A stretch of DNA of 13,387 nucleotides from Myxococcales bacterium (GTDB lineage Bacteria > Myxococcota_A > Polyangia > Fen-1088). Positions 1 through 11,241 of this stretch are shown piece by piece (within the stretch, counting starts at the first letter, position 1; every line of letters begins with the position of its first letter). The notes beneath the pieces were generated by a model, which saw nothing but the letters and a program-made list of their open reading frames with translations, did not search any database and had not been told where the DNA came from. A program made the translations under genes and the position numbers. The DNA lies in NCBI GenBank assembly GCA_003170035.1, contig PMZX01000353.1:22613-35999 (forward strand), in the 5' to 3' direction.

Positions 1-546
1 GGAGTGCCCTGGGCGCTGATGGGACACAGCCTAGGCGGAACGATCGCTCTCGACCATGTGCTGCGCCGGCAGAGCCAACCACAGGCTGCAAGGCTCGTCG
101 CTGCGGCCCCATGGCTAGAGCTGAAGATGAAGGTCCGCATGCCCACGCGCGCGGCGGCGGAAGTGTTTGCCCGCTTGAAGCCAACCCTGACGATGGGGAA
201 CGGCATCAAGGGCGAGGATGTGTCGCGAAATCCGGAGGTCGTTGCCAACTTCTTTCGCGATCCTCTGGTCCACCACGTGGCCTCCGCGGGCTGGTTCGCG
301 GGGGTTCTGCGAGCCCAGGCAGCCTTGCGCGCCGTCGCTGCCCAATTGCAGGTGCCTACCCTGGTGCTGGTCGCGGGTCAGGATCGCATCGTGTCCAGTG
401 AGGCGACTCTGGTATTTGCGCAGGCAGCCGGAGGTATGGCAGAGATTCGTCTCTACCAATCCCTCTATCATGAGTTGTTTCTCGAACCGGAACGGGAGCA
501 GGTCGTCAGCGACATCGCAAACTGGCTGCTGCCGCCGCAGACCTAG
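1..546 (+). CDS. alpha/beta hydrolase, lysophospholipase/monoacylglycerol lipase type (5' end cut off by window)
   Basis: The frame is open from base 1, so the N-terminal part lies outside the window; about 181 residues remain and end at TAG. Counting from the GTG at base 4, the nucleophile elbow GHSLGG carries Ser9, VLVAGQDRIV carries the acid Asp127, and YHELFLEPER carries His156, so the Ser-Asp-His triad is complete. The ending HELFLEPEREQVVSDIANWL is typical of the Hydrolase_4 (serine aminopeptidase S33-like) group that includes monoacylglycerol lipases and lysophospholipases. By family it would hydrolyse a lipid ester, but the substrate cannot be read from the sequence. No signal peptide can be judged because the start is missing. 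The gene is followed by 117 bases before the next gene, with no clear terminator. Family is confident; substrate is not. Confidence 0.88.
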   Translation, partial: GVPWALMGHSLGGTIALDHVLRRQSQPQAARLVAAAPWLELKMKVRMPTRAAAEVFARLKPTLTMGNGIKGEDVSRNPEVVANFFRDPLVHHVASAGWFAGVLRAQAALRAVAAQLQVPTLVLVAGQDRIVSSEATLVFAQAAGGMAEIRLYQSLYHELFLEPEREQVVSDIANWLLPPQT

Positions 547-663
547 GGGCGTGCTCCGATCCCGACAGCTGGGACGTGCCGGCGCCTTTCGCCACCGGAA
601 GTTTGCCGTCGCTGTTCAAGGCGTCGGTACTTGCTAATGCCTATACTTAGTTGAGGAGACATC

Positions 664-1503
664 GTGAACCGACTGGTTGCCTACATCGGGAACGACCCGG
701 ACCACCTCTCGTGCGCGCTCTATCCCGGGCGTCATGCGCTGCACGTGTTCTCCGCGGGGTCTGCGGCAGACTGGGGCCTTGGTTTTGTCCAAGGGGGTGA
801 CGTGCTCCTGCAGAAACGATCGCGCAGCAGCACGGCCCAGGTGGATTTCTTCGATCTGGCGTCTGACCTGCGTGCTGACGCCCTGCTGGGGCGTGCCACG
901 CAGGGCGAAGATGAGCGAGCCCGCGCGGCGAGTGCCGACCCGTTTCGCTTTCGATACTGGCTCTTCGGTGCGGTGGGTGAATTCGGTGATTTCTCGCAGA
1001 TCCAGGGACGGTTGCTCGACAGCATACCCGAGTTTTTGCGTCGCAATATCCGAGGACCGTCGCCCAGCGAGCAAATCTTCCACCTTTTTCTGGCCTTCCT
1101 TCACGACGCCGGTCTGCTCGAATCGCTGTCGGCAGAGCCCAAACCAGCCCATCGCGCGCTCGAAGAGAGCCTCGCCTTCGTTGATCGCCTGCTGGCGGCC
1201 TCGGGCGCAGCGTCTACCAAGCTGGCGGTGATCGCAACCGACGGCCGTTGCCTGGTGGCCCTCTCACATGGCCATCCGGTCCAATACCTCGAGATCCGCG
1301 GCATCCCGGCCTGTCCTGTTTGCCGCGACAAACGAGCCGATGACGAGACACGCGACCGCGGCGTCGCGCATGATCAACTGAAGGCCGTGATCCTCGAAGC
1401 CGACCATCAGGCCGACCAACGTACCGGCTGGCGCCAGGTTCCGGATGGAGGAGCGCTTTTGGTCGGCCCGCACGTCAGCGTGCAAACGGTGTCGACCCGC
1501 TGA
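664..1503 (+). CDS. class II glutamine amidotransferase-like protein, probably catalytically dead
   Basis: A 279-residue protein starting at GTG, with GAGGAG six bases upstream. Its plan matches the YafJ/EgtC-like class II (Ntn) amidotransferases: an N-terminal MxRLVAYIGN strand, DWGLGF at 36-41, an arginine strand LLGRAT at 74-79, a DPFRFRYWLF strand at 92-101, and the conserved block RRNIRGPSPSEQIFHLFL at about 126-143. The catalytic residues are missing. Family members begin Met-Cys and use that Cys as nucleophile after Met removal, but here residue 2 is Asn (codon AAC). The oxyanion-loop HNG is replaced by AVG (103-105), and the usual NTHPF/NCHPF is SADPF (90-94). Glutamine hydrolysis is therefore unlikely, and a binding, scaffold or regulatory role is inferred. 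A CPVC motif at 217-220 could bind metal or be redox-active. The reading frame is intact and the other family blocks are kept, so it does not look like a pseudogene. It is convergent with rpsA. Confidence 0.75.
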   Translation: MNRLVAYIGNDPDHLSCALYPGRHALHVFSAGSAADWGLGFVQGGDVLLQKRSRSSTAQVDFFDLASDLRADALLGRATQGEDERARAASADPFRFRYWLFGAVGEFGDFSQIQGRLLDSIPEFLRRNIRGPSPSEQIFHLFLAFLHDAGLLESLSAEPKPAHRALEESLAFVDRLLAASGAASTKLAVIATDGRCLVALSHGHPVQYLEIRGIPACPVCRDKRADDETRDRGVAHDQLKAVILEADHQADQRTGWRQVPDGGALLVGPHVSVQTVSTR

Positions 1504-1506
1504 ATT

Positions 1507-1551
1507 GGGGCGGGCGTTTTGCTATGGGAACCCTGAAAGGGTTAGTTGCCC

Positions 1552-1552
<1 letters not shown>
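1507..1552. terminator. possible bidirectional terminator hairpin between convergent genes
   Basis: The 48 bases between the amidotransferase-like gene and rpsA hold a perfect six-base inverted repeat, AACCCT-GAA-AGGGTT (1529-1543), enclosed by an outer GGGGC/GCCCC pair (1507-1511 and 1548-1552). Neither strand shows a U-tract after the stem, so it is not a classical intrinsic terminator. It may act as a 3'-end stabiliser or with Rho. Confidence 0.3.
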
Positions 1553-3288
<1,736 letters not shown>

Positions 3289-3316
3289 GAGGATCCTTTT
3301 GCTGCTCAGCGCTGCC

Positions 3317-3332
3317 CGACCCTTGCGGGTCG
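3317..3332 (-). other. rpsA leader hairpin with GCAA tetraloop
   Basis: On the rpsA strand this reads CGACCC-GCAA-GGGTCG: a perfect six-base-pair stem closed by a GNRA-type tetraloop, ending about 28 bases upstream of the rpsA start codon and shortly before the Shine-Dalgarno sequence. Structured leaders are known for autogenous control by S1 in Enterobacteria. Whether this one binds S1 is inference. Confidence 0.45.
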
Positions 3333-3393
3333 TCTGGTCCGAGCTGTCCGTTGCCCCGTTTGGACTGGCTCGGCGCTTGTTGTCAATATCGAA

Positions 3394-3412
3394 CACTCCG
3401 ACCATCGGAGTG
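3394..3412 (-). other. rpsA leader hairpin near the transcript 5' end
   Basis: A perfect eight-base inverted repeat with a three-base loop, CACTCCGA-TGG-TCGGAGTG on the rpsA strand. It begins about eight bases after the start site predicted from the promoter at 3427-3455. It is not followed by a U-tract, so a terminator is unlikely. It may protect the 5' end or take part in translational control. Confidence 0.45.
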
Positions 3413-3426
3413 GCGAAGGGCGGCGA

Positions 3427-3455
3427 AAACTACCGCTCCGACAGGAACCTGTCAA
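3427..3455 (-). promoter_or_regulatory. predicted sigma70-type promoter of rpsA
   Basis: On the minus strand there is a perfect -35 TTGACA (3450-3455), a 17-base spacer and a -10 TAGTTT (3427-3432, three of six consensus bases). Transcription would start near 3420, giving a leader of about 130 bases. The -35 overlaps a perfect inverted repeat GACAGG-AA-CCTGTC (3440-3453), a possible operator. This would give rpsA its own transcription, independent of cmk. Confidence 0.6.
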
Positions 3456-3571
3456 CGTGAGCTGCGAGCGAGTGGCCCGCTTCCTTCCCGCTGTGGGTCC
3501 CCTTGCAGTCCATCCGGCTTCTTCGCCGAAGCAGGCGTCTGGAGGTATGGAGCCACTCCACACACCACCGA

Positions 3572-4255
3572 TCATCCACCACGCTCGCGCACGATGGCGG
3601 CCATGCCGGCGACTACTTCCTCGGGCGTCAAGCCGGCCGTGTCAATCTCAATGGCATCCTCCGCGCGTCGCAACGGCGCGACCGCCCGCGTGCTGTCGCG
3701 CTGATCGCGAAGCAGCATCTCGGCGAGCACAACGTCAAAGTCCTGTGGCCGCTTTTTCTCTGCCAGCTCCGAGGTTCGTCGCCGCGCGCGCTCCTCGACG
3801 GGCGCAGTGAGAAAGAACTTGGCGCGGGCGTCGGGGAAGACGACTGTGCCCATATCCCTGCCCTCCGCAACGACCCGGCCGCTGGCCCCAATGCGGCGTT
3901 GCAGCGCGAGCAGACCGGCCCGCACCTCCACGAAAGCTGACACCTGCGAGGCGCCTTCCGAGATTTCCGGCCGGCGAATTTCGTCGGTCACGTCTTCGCC
4001 GTCGACGGTGATGTGATTGGCGTCGTCGCGACCGTCGAATCGAATGTCGAGATCGTGAATGAGCTGTCCGAGTGCGTGACCATCGGACCAACCGATGCCC
4101 CGCCGAAGCGCCGCCCACGCGCCCGCGCGATACAGTGCCCCCGAATCTAGAAAGGTGTACCCGAGTCGCAGCGCGAGGGCCTTCGCCACGGTAGATTTGC
4201 CGGCTCCGGCCGGGCCGTCGATGGCAACCACAAATGAATCGGCCTGTACGGGCAT
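3572..4255 (-). CDS. cmk: cytidylate kinase
   Basis: A 227-residue (d)CMP kinase, the normal length for bacterial Cmk, which phosphorylates CMP and dCMP with ATP in pyrimidine salvage. The P-loop GPAGAGKS is at residues 14-21. After it come DSGALYRA (substrate region, DTGAMYRA in many homologues), EGRDMGTVVFPDA, the basic RRRTSELAEK segment and RDQRDSTRAVAPLRRAEDAIEIDT, the family's C-terminal signature. The ATG at 4255 is preferred because it sits just before the first strand FVVAIDGPAGAGKS, though its Shine-Dalgarno is poor. An in-frame TTG at 4288 would add 11 residues and has AGGTAG upstream, so the start is not certain. The next gene on this strand is rpsA, 283 bases on. On the other side lies a divergent chaperone gene. 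Confidence 0.95.
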   Translation of the reverse strand: MPVQADSFVVAIDGPAGAGKSTVAKALALRLGYTFLDSGALYRAGAWAALRRGIGWSDGHALGQLIHDLDIRFDGRDDANHITVDGEDVTDEIRRPEISEGASQVSAFVEVRAGLLALQRRIGASGRVVAEGRDMGTVVFPDARAKFFLTAPVEERARRRTSELAEKKRPQDFDVVLAEMLLRDQRDSTRAVAPLRRAEDAIEIDTAGLTPEEVVAGMAAIVRERGG

Positions 4256-4303
4256 CAGGCGGGGCAAGGTAGCAGCCCAGCCCGACAAAGGCTACCTGGG
4301 TGC

Positions 4304-4333
4304 TTGCACCAGGGTGCTGGCACCGATGATAAG
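4304..4333 (+). promoter_or_regulatory. possible promoter and operator of the SurA-like gene
   Basis: TTGCAC (4304-4309), an 18-base spacer and GATAAG (4328-4333) form a moderate sigma70-like promoter. Its start site would fall at or within a few bases of the GTG at 4342, implying a leaderless or nearly leaderless mRNA, in keeping with the weak Shine-Dalgarno there. The -35 end and spacer contain an alternating palindrome, GCACC-AG-GGTGC-TG-GCACC (4306-4324). A TATCAT hexamer on the minus strand (4326-4331) could serve as -10 for divergent cmk, without a clear -35. Confidence 0.35.
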
Positions 4334-4341
4334 ATGTACTT

Positions 4342-5247
4342 GTGAAGCTCTTGCCGCTGCTGATCCTGGTCCTCGGCAGTCCTGGGTGTGCCCGGTGGGG
4401 TCAACCGCCCGAGACCCCCTGGGTCCCGGCACCTGCCCCTGACCTGGGCTCGGTGGTCGCCCGCGTCGGCCCGGTCCCTATCTATGCGCGTGAAGTGGAG
4501 GCCCAGGTGGCTCGTTCCAAGAGCACGCCGCGCGAGGCTTTGGAGGAACTGATCTCGCTGCACTTGCTGGCGGAGGAGGCCCATCGCGAGAACCGGTTCC
4601 GACCCGACTGGTTCGATACCGAGCTAAGGAGCGCCCTGGCCGAGCGTCTGATTGAGAGGGACATTTGGCCGCAGATTCAGCGAGACAGCGTGCCAGACCA
4701 GGATCTGCAGGCCATCTACCAAAACTCCATCCACATCTTCGTGCACCCGCGCCTGGTTGATGCCGGGTTTCTCATCGTGTACACGGGCCACCGCATGAAG
4801 CCGGAGGCCAGTGCCCAGCGCCAAAAAACCGCCCGAGCTCTCGCAGCCGCTCTGGCCTCGCGACACATTGCAGGCCCTGAAGACTTCGAGGCCATCGCAA
4901 AGGATGCCGCCTGGGCGGCTCGAGACGTTGTCTACCAGCGGCTGTTTCAGAGCCCTGACCAGCCCTTCCCGCCCAAGGTCGGCGCTGAGGTTGTCAAGCT
5001 GAAGGCCCCTGGTGATACGACGCCCTTGATCGAAGACGTCATGGGGTTCTTCATCGCGACCTACGCAGGGGAGCAGCCGGCTGAGAACAGATCTTTTGCC
5101 GAGGTTCGCGACGAGCTACGCCAACGCTACTACGACCGCTGGCGCGTGCAGCGGCTTGAACAACTCAGCAAGAAGCTGGCTGAAGGCCACCGAGTGGAGA
5201 GTCACCCGCAGTTACTCAAACAAGGCGCGCCCGGGCGCGGATCGTAA
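4342..5247 (+). CDS. SurA/parvulin-type periplasmic chaperone, putative lipoprotein
   Basis: A 301-residue protein starting at GTG. Residues 1-15 form a short lipoprotein signal peptide (MKLLPLLILVLGSPG) followed by Cys16; the lipobox SPGC is imperfect at -3 and -2. Residues 38-80 (VVARVGPVPIYAREVEAQV, then EALEELISLHLLAEEA) resemble the SurA N-terminal chaperone domain. Residues 130-245 follow a parvulin-like plan ending in PGDTTPLIEDVMGFFIATY, and a helical RSFAEVRDELRQRYYDRW tail completes the family layout. The two histidines usual in active parvulins (RHILV and GYHII) are replaced by AGFLI and GFFIA, and no glycine-rich GGDLG loop is seen. A binding chaperone for exported proteins therefore seems likelier than an active prolyl isomerase. 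It is convergent with the ferredoxin gene. Family is fairly secure; isomerase activity and lipidation are not. Confidence 0.72.
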   Translation: MKLLPLLILVLGSPGCARWGQPPETPWVPAPAPDLGSVVARVGPVPIYAREVEAQVARSKSTPREALEELISLHLLAEEAHRENRFRPDWFDTELRSALAERLIERDIWPQIQRDSVPDQDLQAIYQNSIHIFVHPRLVDAGFLIVYTGHRMKPEASAQRQKTARALAAALASRHIAGPEDFEAIAKDAAWAARDVVYQRLFQSPDQPFPPKVGAEVVKLKAPGDTTPLIEDVMGFFIATYAGEQPAENRSFAEVRDELRQRYYDRWRVQRLEQLSKKLAEGHRVESHPQLLKQGAPGRGS

Positions 5248-5296
5248 CACCGCTGCATCAGATCCACCTTCGGCCGCCGGTGAATCGAAGAACTGA

Positions 5297-5332
5297 CGCT
5301 GTCGTGCTAGCTCTTGCGGAAGCGCGACAGCG
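5297..5332 (-). terminator. possible 3' hairpin of the ferredoxin gene
   Basis: A perfect eight-base inverted repeat, CGCTGTCG (5297-5304) and CGACAGCG (5325-5332), encloses a 20-base loop that contains the ferredoxin stop codon. On the ferredoxin strand the stem is followed by TCAGTTCTTCG, only mildly U-rich. It could end or stabilise the short ferredoxin mRNA. The long loop and weak U-tract keep confidence low. Confidence 0.35.
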
Positions 5333-5612
5333 AAGCCGGCAGACTGGCGAGGTCAGGGAAGGTCTTGTCCGGGTGGAGCTGCTTGGCGCGCGCCAAGAGC
5401 ACCTCCTCGGTCTCCGGGTTCTTCGGATCGGGAACGCAGCATTCCACCGGGCACACCGACTGGCAGGCCTCATGGTCGAAAAAACCGACGCATTCGCTGC
5501 ACAGCTTGGGATCGATCAAGTAGATGCTTTCACCCTCGCTGATCGCATCGTTCGGACATTCCGGCTCACAGGCGCCGCAGTTGATGCATTCCTCGGTAAT
5601 GTAGGTAGCCAT
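5307..5612 (-). CDS. 2[4Fe-4S] ferredoxin, YfhL/Allochromatium type
   Basis: A 101-residue cytoplasmic electron carrier with two cluster motifs. Cys9, Cys12, Cys15 and Cys19 (CxxCxxCxxxCP) form the first. Cys38, Cys41, Cys50 and Cys54 form the second, with the eight-residue insertion between the second and third cysteines (ECVGFFDHEAC) typical of the Allochromatium-type/YfhL family. Cys58 and Cys59 follow closely. The C-terminal tail from about residue 62 (PKNPETEEVLLARAKQLHP) is helical and charged, also as in this family. The ATG at 5612 has AAAGGA about six bases upstream. The gene lies 94 bases after smc on the same strand but has its own promoter, so it is probably not dependent on smc. 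The redox partner cannot be told from context. Confidence 0.93.
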   Translation of the reverse strand: MATYITEECINCGACEPECPNDAISEGESIYLIDPKLCSECVGFFDHEACQSVCPVECCVPDPKNPETEEVLLARAKQLHPDKTFPDLASLPASLSRFRKS

Positions 5613-5671
5613 TGTGGTCCTTTCGCTCAGGCCCTCCGCTCACGCGGTTCGCCCGCCTCGGAAACGACGGA

Positions 5672-5700
5672 AGTGTAGTGAGGTGAGGCCCGGCCGTCAA
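5672..5700 (-). promoter_or_regulatory. predicted sigma70-type promoter of the ferredoxin gene
   Basis: On the minus strand, TTGACG (5695-5700, five of six consensus bases), exactly 17 bases and TACACT (5672-5677, four of six). It lies in the 94 bases between the smc stop and the ferredoxin start, with the -35 beginning six bases after smc ends. Start site expected near 5665, leader about 53 bases. Confidence 0.6.
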
Positions 5701-5706
5701 CCTGGT

Positions 5707-9504
<3,798 letters not shown>

Positions 9505-9519
9505 CCAGGCACCACCAGA

Positions 9520-9564
9520 TGACGTGACAATACGTGACCATACGGGTCACTTCATGACTGTCAT
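9520..9564. repeat. cluster of TGAC/GTCA half-sites between smc and ftsY, possible operator
   Basis: Within 45 bases there are four TGAC (9520, 9525, 9535, 9555) and two GTCA (9546, 9560) tetramers. They form a tandem 10-base direct repeat ACGTGACAAT / ACGTGACCAT (9522-9541), an inverted repeat GTGACC-ATACG-GGTCAC (9534-9550) and an odd palindrome ATGAC-T-GTCAT (9554-9564). The 10-base period equals about one helical turn, as expected for side-by-side protein binding. The cluster covers the predicted smc start site and early leader. Confidence 0.45.
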
Positions 9565-9594
9565 TAGGTACCATTCGTGGCTAGTGATTGTAAA
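9565..9594 (-). promoter_or_regulatory. tentative smc promoter
   Basis: On the minus strand TTTACA (9589-9594, five of six consensus bases), an 18-base spacer and TACCTA (9565-9570, a poor -10). Transcription would begin inside the TGAC/GTCA cluster. Only the -35 is good. Confidence 0.28.
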
Positions 9595-9691
9595 GCTCTT
9601 CCAGACCTCGGTTCCACTTTTCCCACCAGCCCAGCGAAACGCCAAAAAACTTACCACGTTGCAGGCGGTTGTTTGTTAAGTTCCGCGCCCA

Positions 9692-11083
9692 ATGGAGGGT
9701 GGTTTCCATACCGATCTAATCGCAGCCTTGGTTGCATTGGGCGGCATAGCCGGCCTTGCCAGCCTGGCCATATACGCCATTCGGCGAGCCAAGGCCGCCA
9801 GACGACGACAGATCGAAGGAGTTGGAGCCGCCGTGCCGGTGGCGCGGTCCAAGCGGCCGGCCCTGCGACCCGAAGATGTCGAAGTAGGCGCGGCAGTGGC
9901 GGAGCTACCCGCGTCAGACGAGTCCCTCTCGACAACACCCACGCCTGCGCCGCTCCCCGCCGGCCGACCCTCCCCGGCCTCTGATTCGCCCACCGCGCCC
10001 AGGCCCCTAGCTCGCGAGGCCGTTCCGTCGGGAGCCATCCCAGAGTCAGCCGCTCCGGCCGCGCCACCATCCAGCAAGGTGCCGGGCGCAGTTCTGGTCG
10101 AGAAGCCGCGCGGACCGGAACGCCCGATGCCCGCGAGGAAGCGAGATGTCGCCGCGCTCGTGCCTGGGCTCGAACCAACTCGTTCGGGCTGGGTCAAGCG
10201 TCTCGGACAACTCTTCGCCGGCAAGAAGGAGCTCGATCCGACGCTGCTCGATGAGATCGAAAAGGTCCTGCTCACCGCCGATATCGGCGTGCGCACCAGC
10301 CAGAAGCTCCTAGACGAGCTTCGCGAGTCCCTGGACAAGAAGTCCATCAAGGATCCCGCTGCTGTCTGGGGCTACCTCCGCCGCCGGAGCGCGGAGATCC
10401 TGACCATGGACGCTCCGGCTGTAGACTTCGCCTCAGCCCAGCCCTTCGTCCTCCTTATCATAGGGGTGAACGGGAGCGGCAAGACCACGACGATTGGGAA
10501 GCTCGCCTCCAAGTTGCAGTCCCAGGGCAAGAAGGTCCTGCTGGCGGCTGGTGACACCTTCCGCGCGGCCGCCACCGAACAGCTCGAGGTCTGGGGCACG
10601 AAAGTCGGGGCACCCGTCGTGCGCGGGAAAGAGGGCGGAGACCCTTCGTCGGTGGTGTTCGACAGCGTCAAGCGCGCGCGAACGGAGGCCATCGATGTGG
10701 TCATCGCAGACACCGCCGGACGCCTCCACACGAAGAAGAATCTGATGGAGGAGCTACAAAAGGTGCGCAGAGTGGCTGGCAAGGCCATGGAGGGTGCCCC
10801 CCACGAGACCTGGCTGGTCATCGACGCAACCAGTGGCCAGAACGCCATCGCTCAGGCTCAGGAATTCACCAAGGACATGTCTGTGACTGGGATCGTGCTC
10901 ACCAAACTCGACGGCACTGCCAAGGGCGGGGTGATTCTGGGCATCGCCGACCAGCTCCGTATCCCGGTTCGCTACATCGGCGTGGGAGAGCGAGTCGATG
11001 ACTTGCGCGAGTTTGATGCGGAAGACTTCGCGGCAGCCCTTTTCGGGGAGACCCCGGTGGGAGTAGTAGATGATGTTTCCTAG
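9692..11083 (+). CDS. ftsY: signal recognition particle receptor FtsY with N-terminal membrane anchor
   Basis: A 463-residue SRP receptor GTPase that docks ribosome-SRP complexes at the inner membrane. Residues 9-30 form a hydrophobic transmembrane helix followed by [10 protein letters not shown], predicting N-out/C-in topology. Residues 31-164 are a Pro/Ala/Ser-rich linker in place of the acidic A domain of E. coli FtsY. The N domain starts at about 165 ([19 protein letters not shown]), and the GTPase motifs are intact: G1 GVNGSGKT 258-265, DTFRAAA 288-294, G3 DTAGR 340-344, G4 TKLDG 404-408, and GVGERVDDL from 430. The ATG at 9692 is the first possible start after an in-frame TAA and has no clear Shine-Dalgarno. 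A weak promoter (TTACCA, 17 bases, TGTTAA at 9651-9679) would give a very short leader. Divergent from smc. Confidence 0.96.
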   Translation: MEGGFHTDLIAALVALGGIAGLASLAIYAIRRAKAARRRQIEGVGAAVPVARSKRPALRPEDVEVGAAVAELPASDESLSTTPTPAPLPAGRPSPASDSPTAPRPLAREAVPSGAIPESAAPAAPPSSKVPGAVLVEKPRGPERPMPARKRDVAALVPGLEPTRSGWVKRLGQLFAGKKELDPTLLDEIEKVLLTADIGVRTSQKLLDELRESLDKKSIKDPAAVWGYLRRRSAEILTMDAPAVDFASAQPFVLLIIGVNGSGKTTTIGKLASKLQSQGKKVLLAAGDTFRAAATEQLEVWGTKVGAPVVRGKEGGDPSSVVFDSVKRARTEAIDVVIADTAGRLHTKKNLMEELQKVRRVAGKAMEGAPHETWLVIDATSGQNAIAQAQEFTKDMSVTGIVLTKLDGTAKGGVILGIADQLRIPVRYIGVGERVDDLREFDAEDFAAALFGETPVGVVDDVS

Positions 11084-11123
11084 ACCCCGACCGGCAGGAC
11101 ATCGAAACAATACCGAATTTTAG

Positions 11124-11153
11124 TTGATCTGCTGATTTTGCCTGTGTTACATT
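11124..11153 (+). promoter_or_regulatory. predicted promoter of the beta-barrel gene pair
   Basis: TTGATC (11124-11129), an 18-base spacer and TACATT (11148-11153), each matching four of six sigma70 consensus bases. It lies in the 158 bases between ftsY and the first barrel gene, so the pair need not depend on ftsY transcription. Predicted leader about 80 bases. Confidence 0.42.
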
Positions 11154-11181
11154 GCCCGCACCTCGCCCTTCATAGCCAAGC

Positions 11182-11195
11182 CTTTGAAATCAAAG
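11182..11195. repeat. palindrome in the leader of the beta-barrel genes
   Basis: CTTTGA-AA-TCAAAG is a perfect six-base inverted repeat about 30 bases after the predicted -10 element and 46 bases before the start codon. Position and symmetry suit an operator; its AT-rich short-loop form makes a stable RNA hairpin less likely. Confidence 0.3.
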
Positions 11196-11241
11196 CGATT
11201 TTCGACATGGGGTGAACGGCGGGCCCCAAGCAAGGAACCGC

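Noticed and set aside
551..580. Hairpin-like TCCC...GGGA sequence after the hydrolase gene as a terminator
   Set aside because: The stem is short with a bulge and there is no U-tract.
603..647. TATACT hexamer (642-647) as a promoter of the amidotransferase-like gene
   Set aside because: No acceptable -35 hexamer lies 16-18 bases upstream, and the start site would fall on the ribosome-binding site.
634..1152. A 172-codon open frame on the minus strand opposite the amidotransferase-like gene
   Set aside because: The plus-strand protein matches a family along its whole length and has a good ribosome-binding site, so this is a shadow.
3289..3405. N-terminal extension of rpsA by 39 residues
   Set aside because: The extra residues are unlike any S1 N-terminus, and the ATG at 3288 has a proper Shine-Dalgarno. 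The stretch is better explained as a structured leader.
11212..11241. GTG start ten codons upstream for the first beta-barrel gene
   Set aside because: It would put polar residues ahead of the signal peptide, and the ATG at 11242 has AAGGAA at the right distance.
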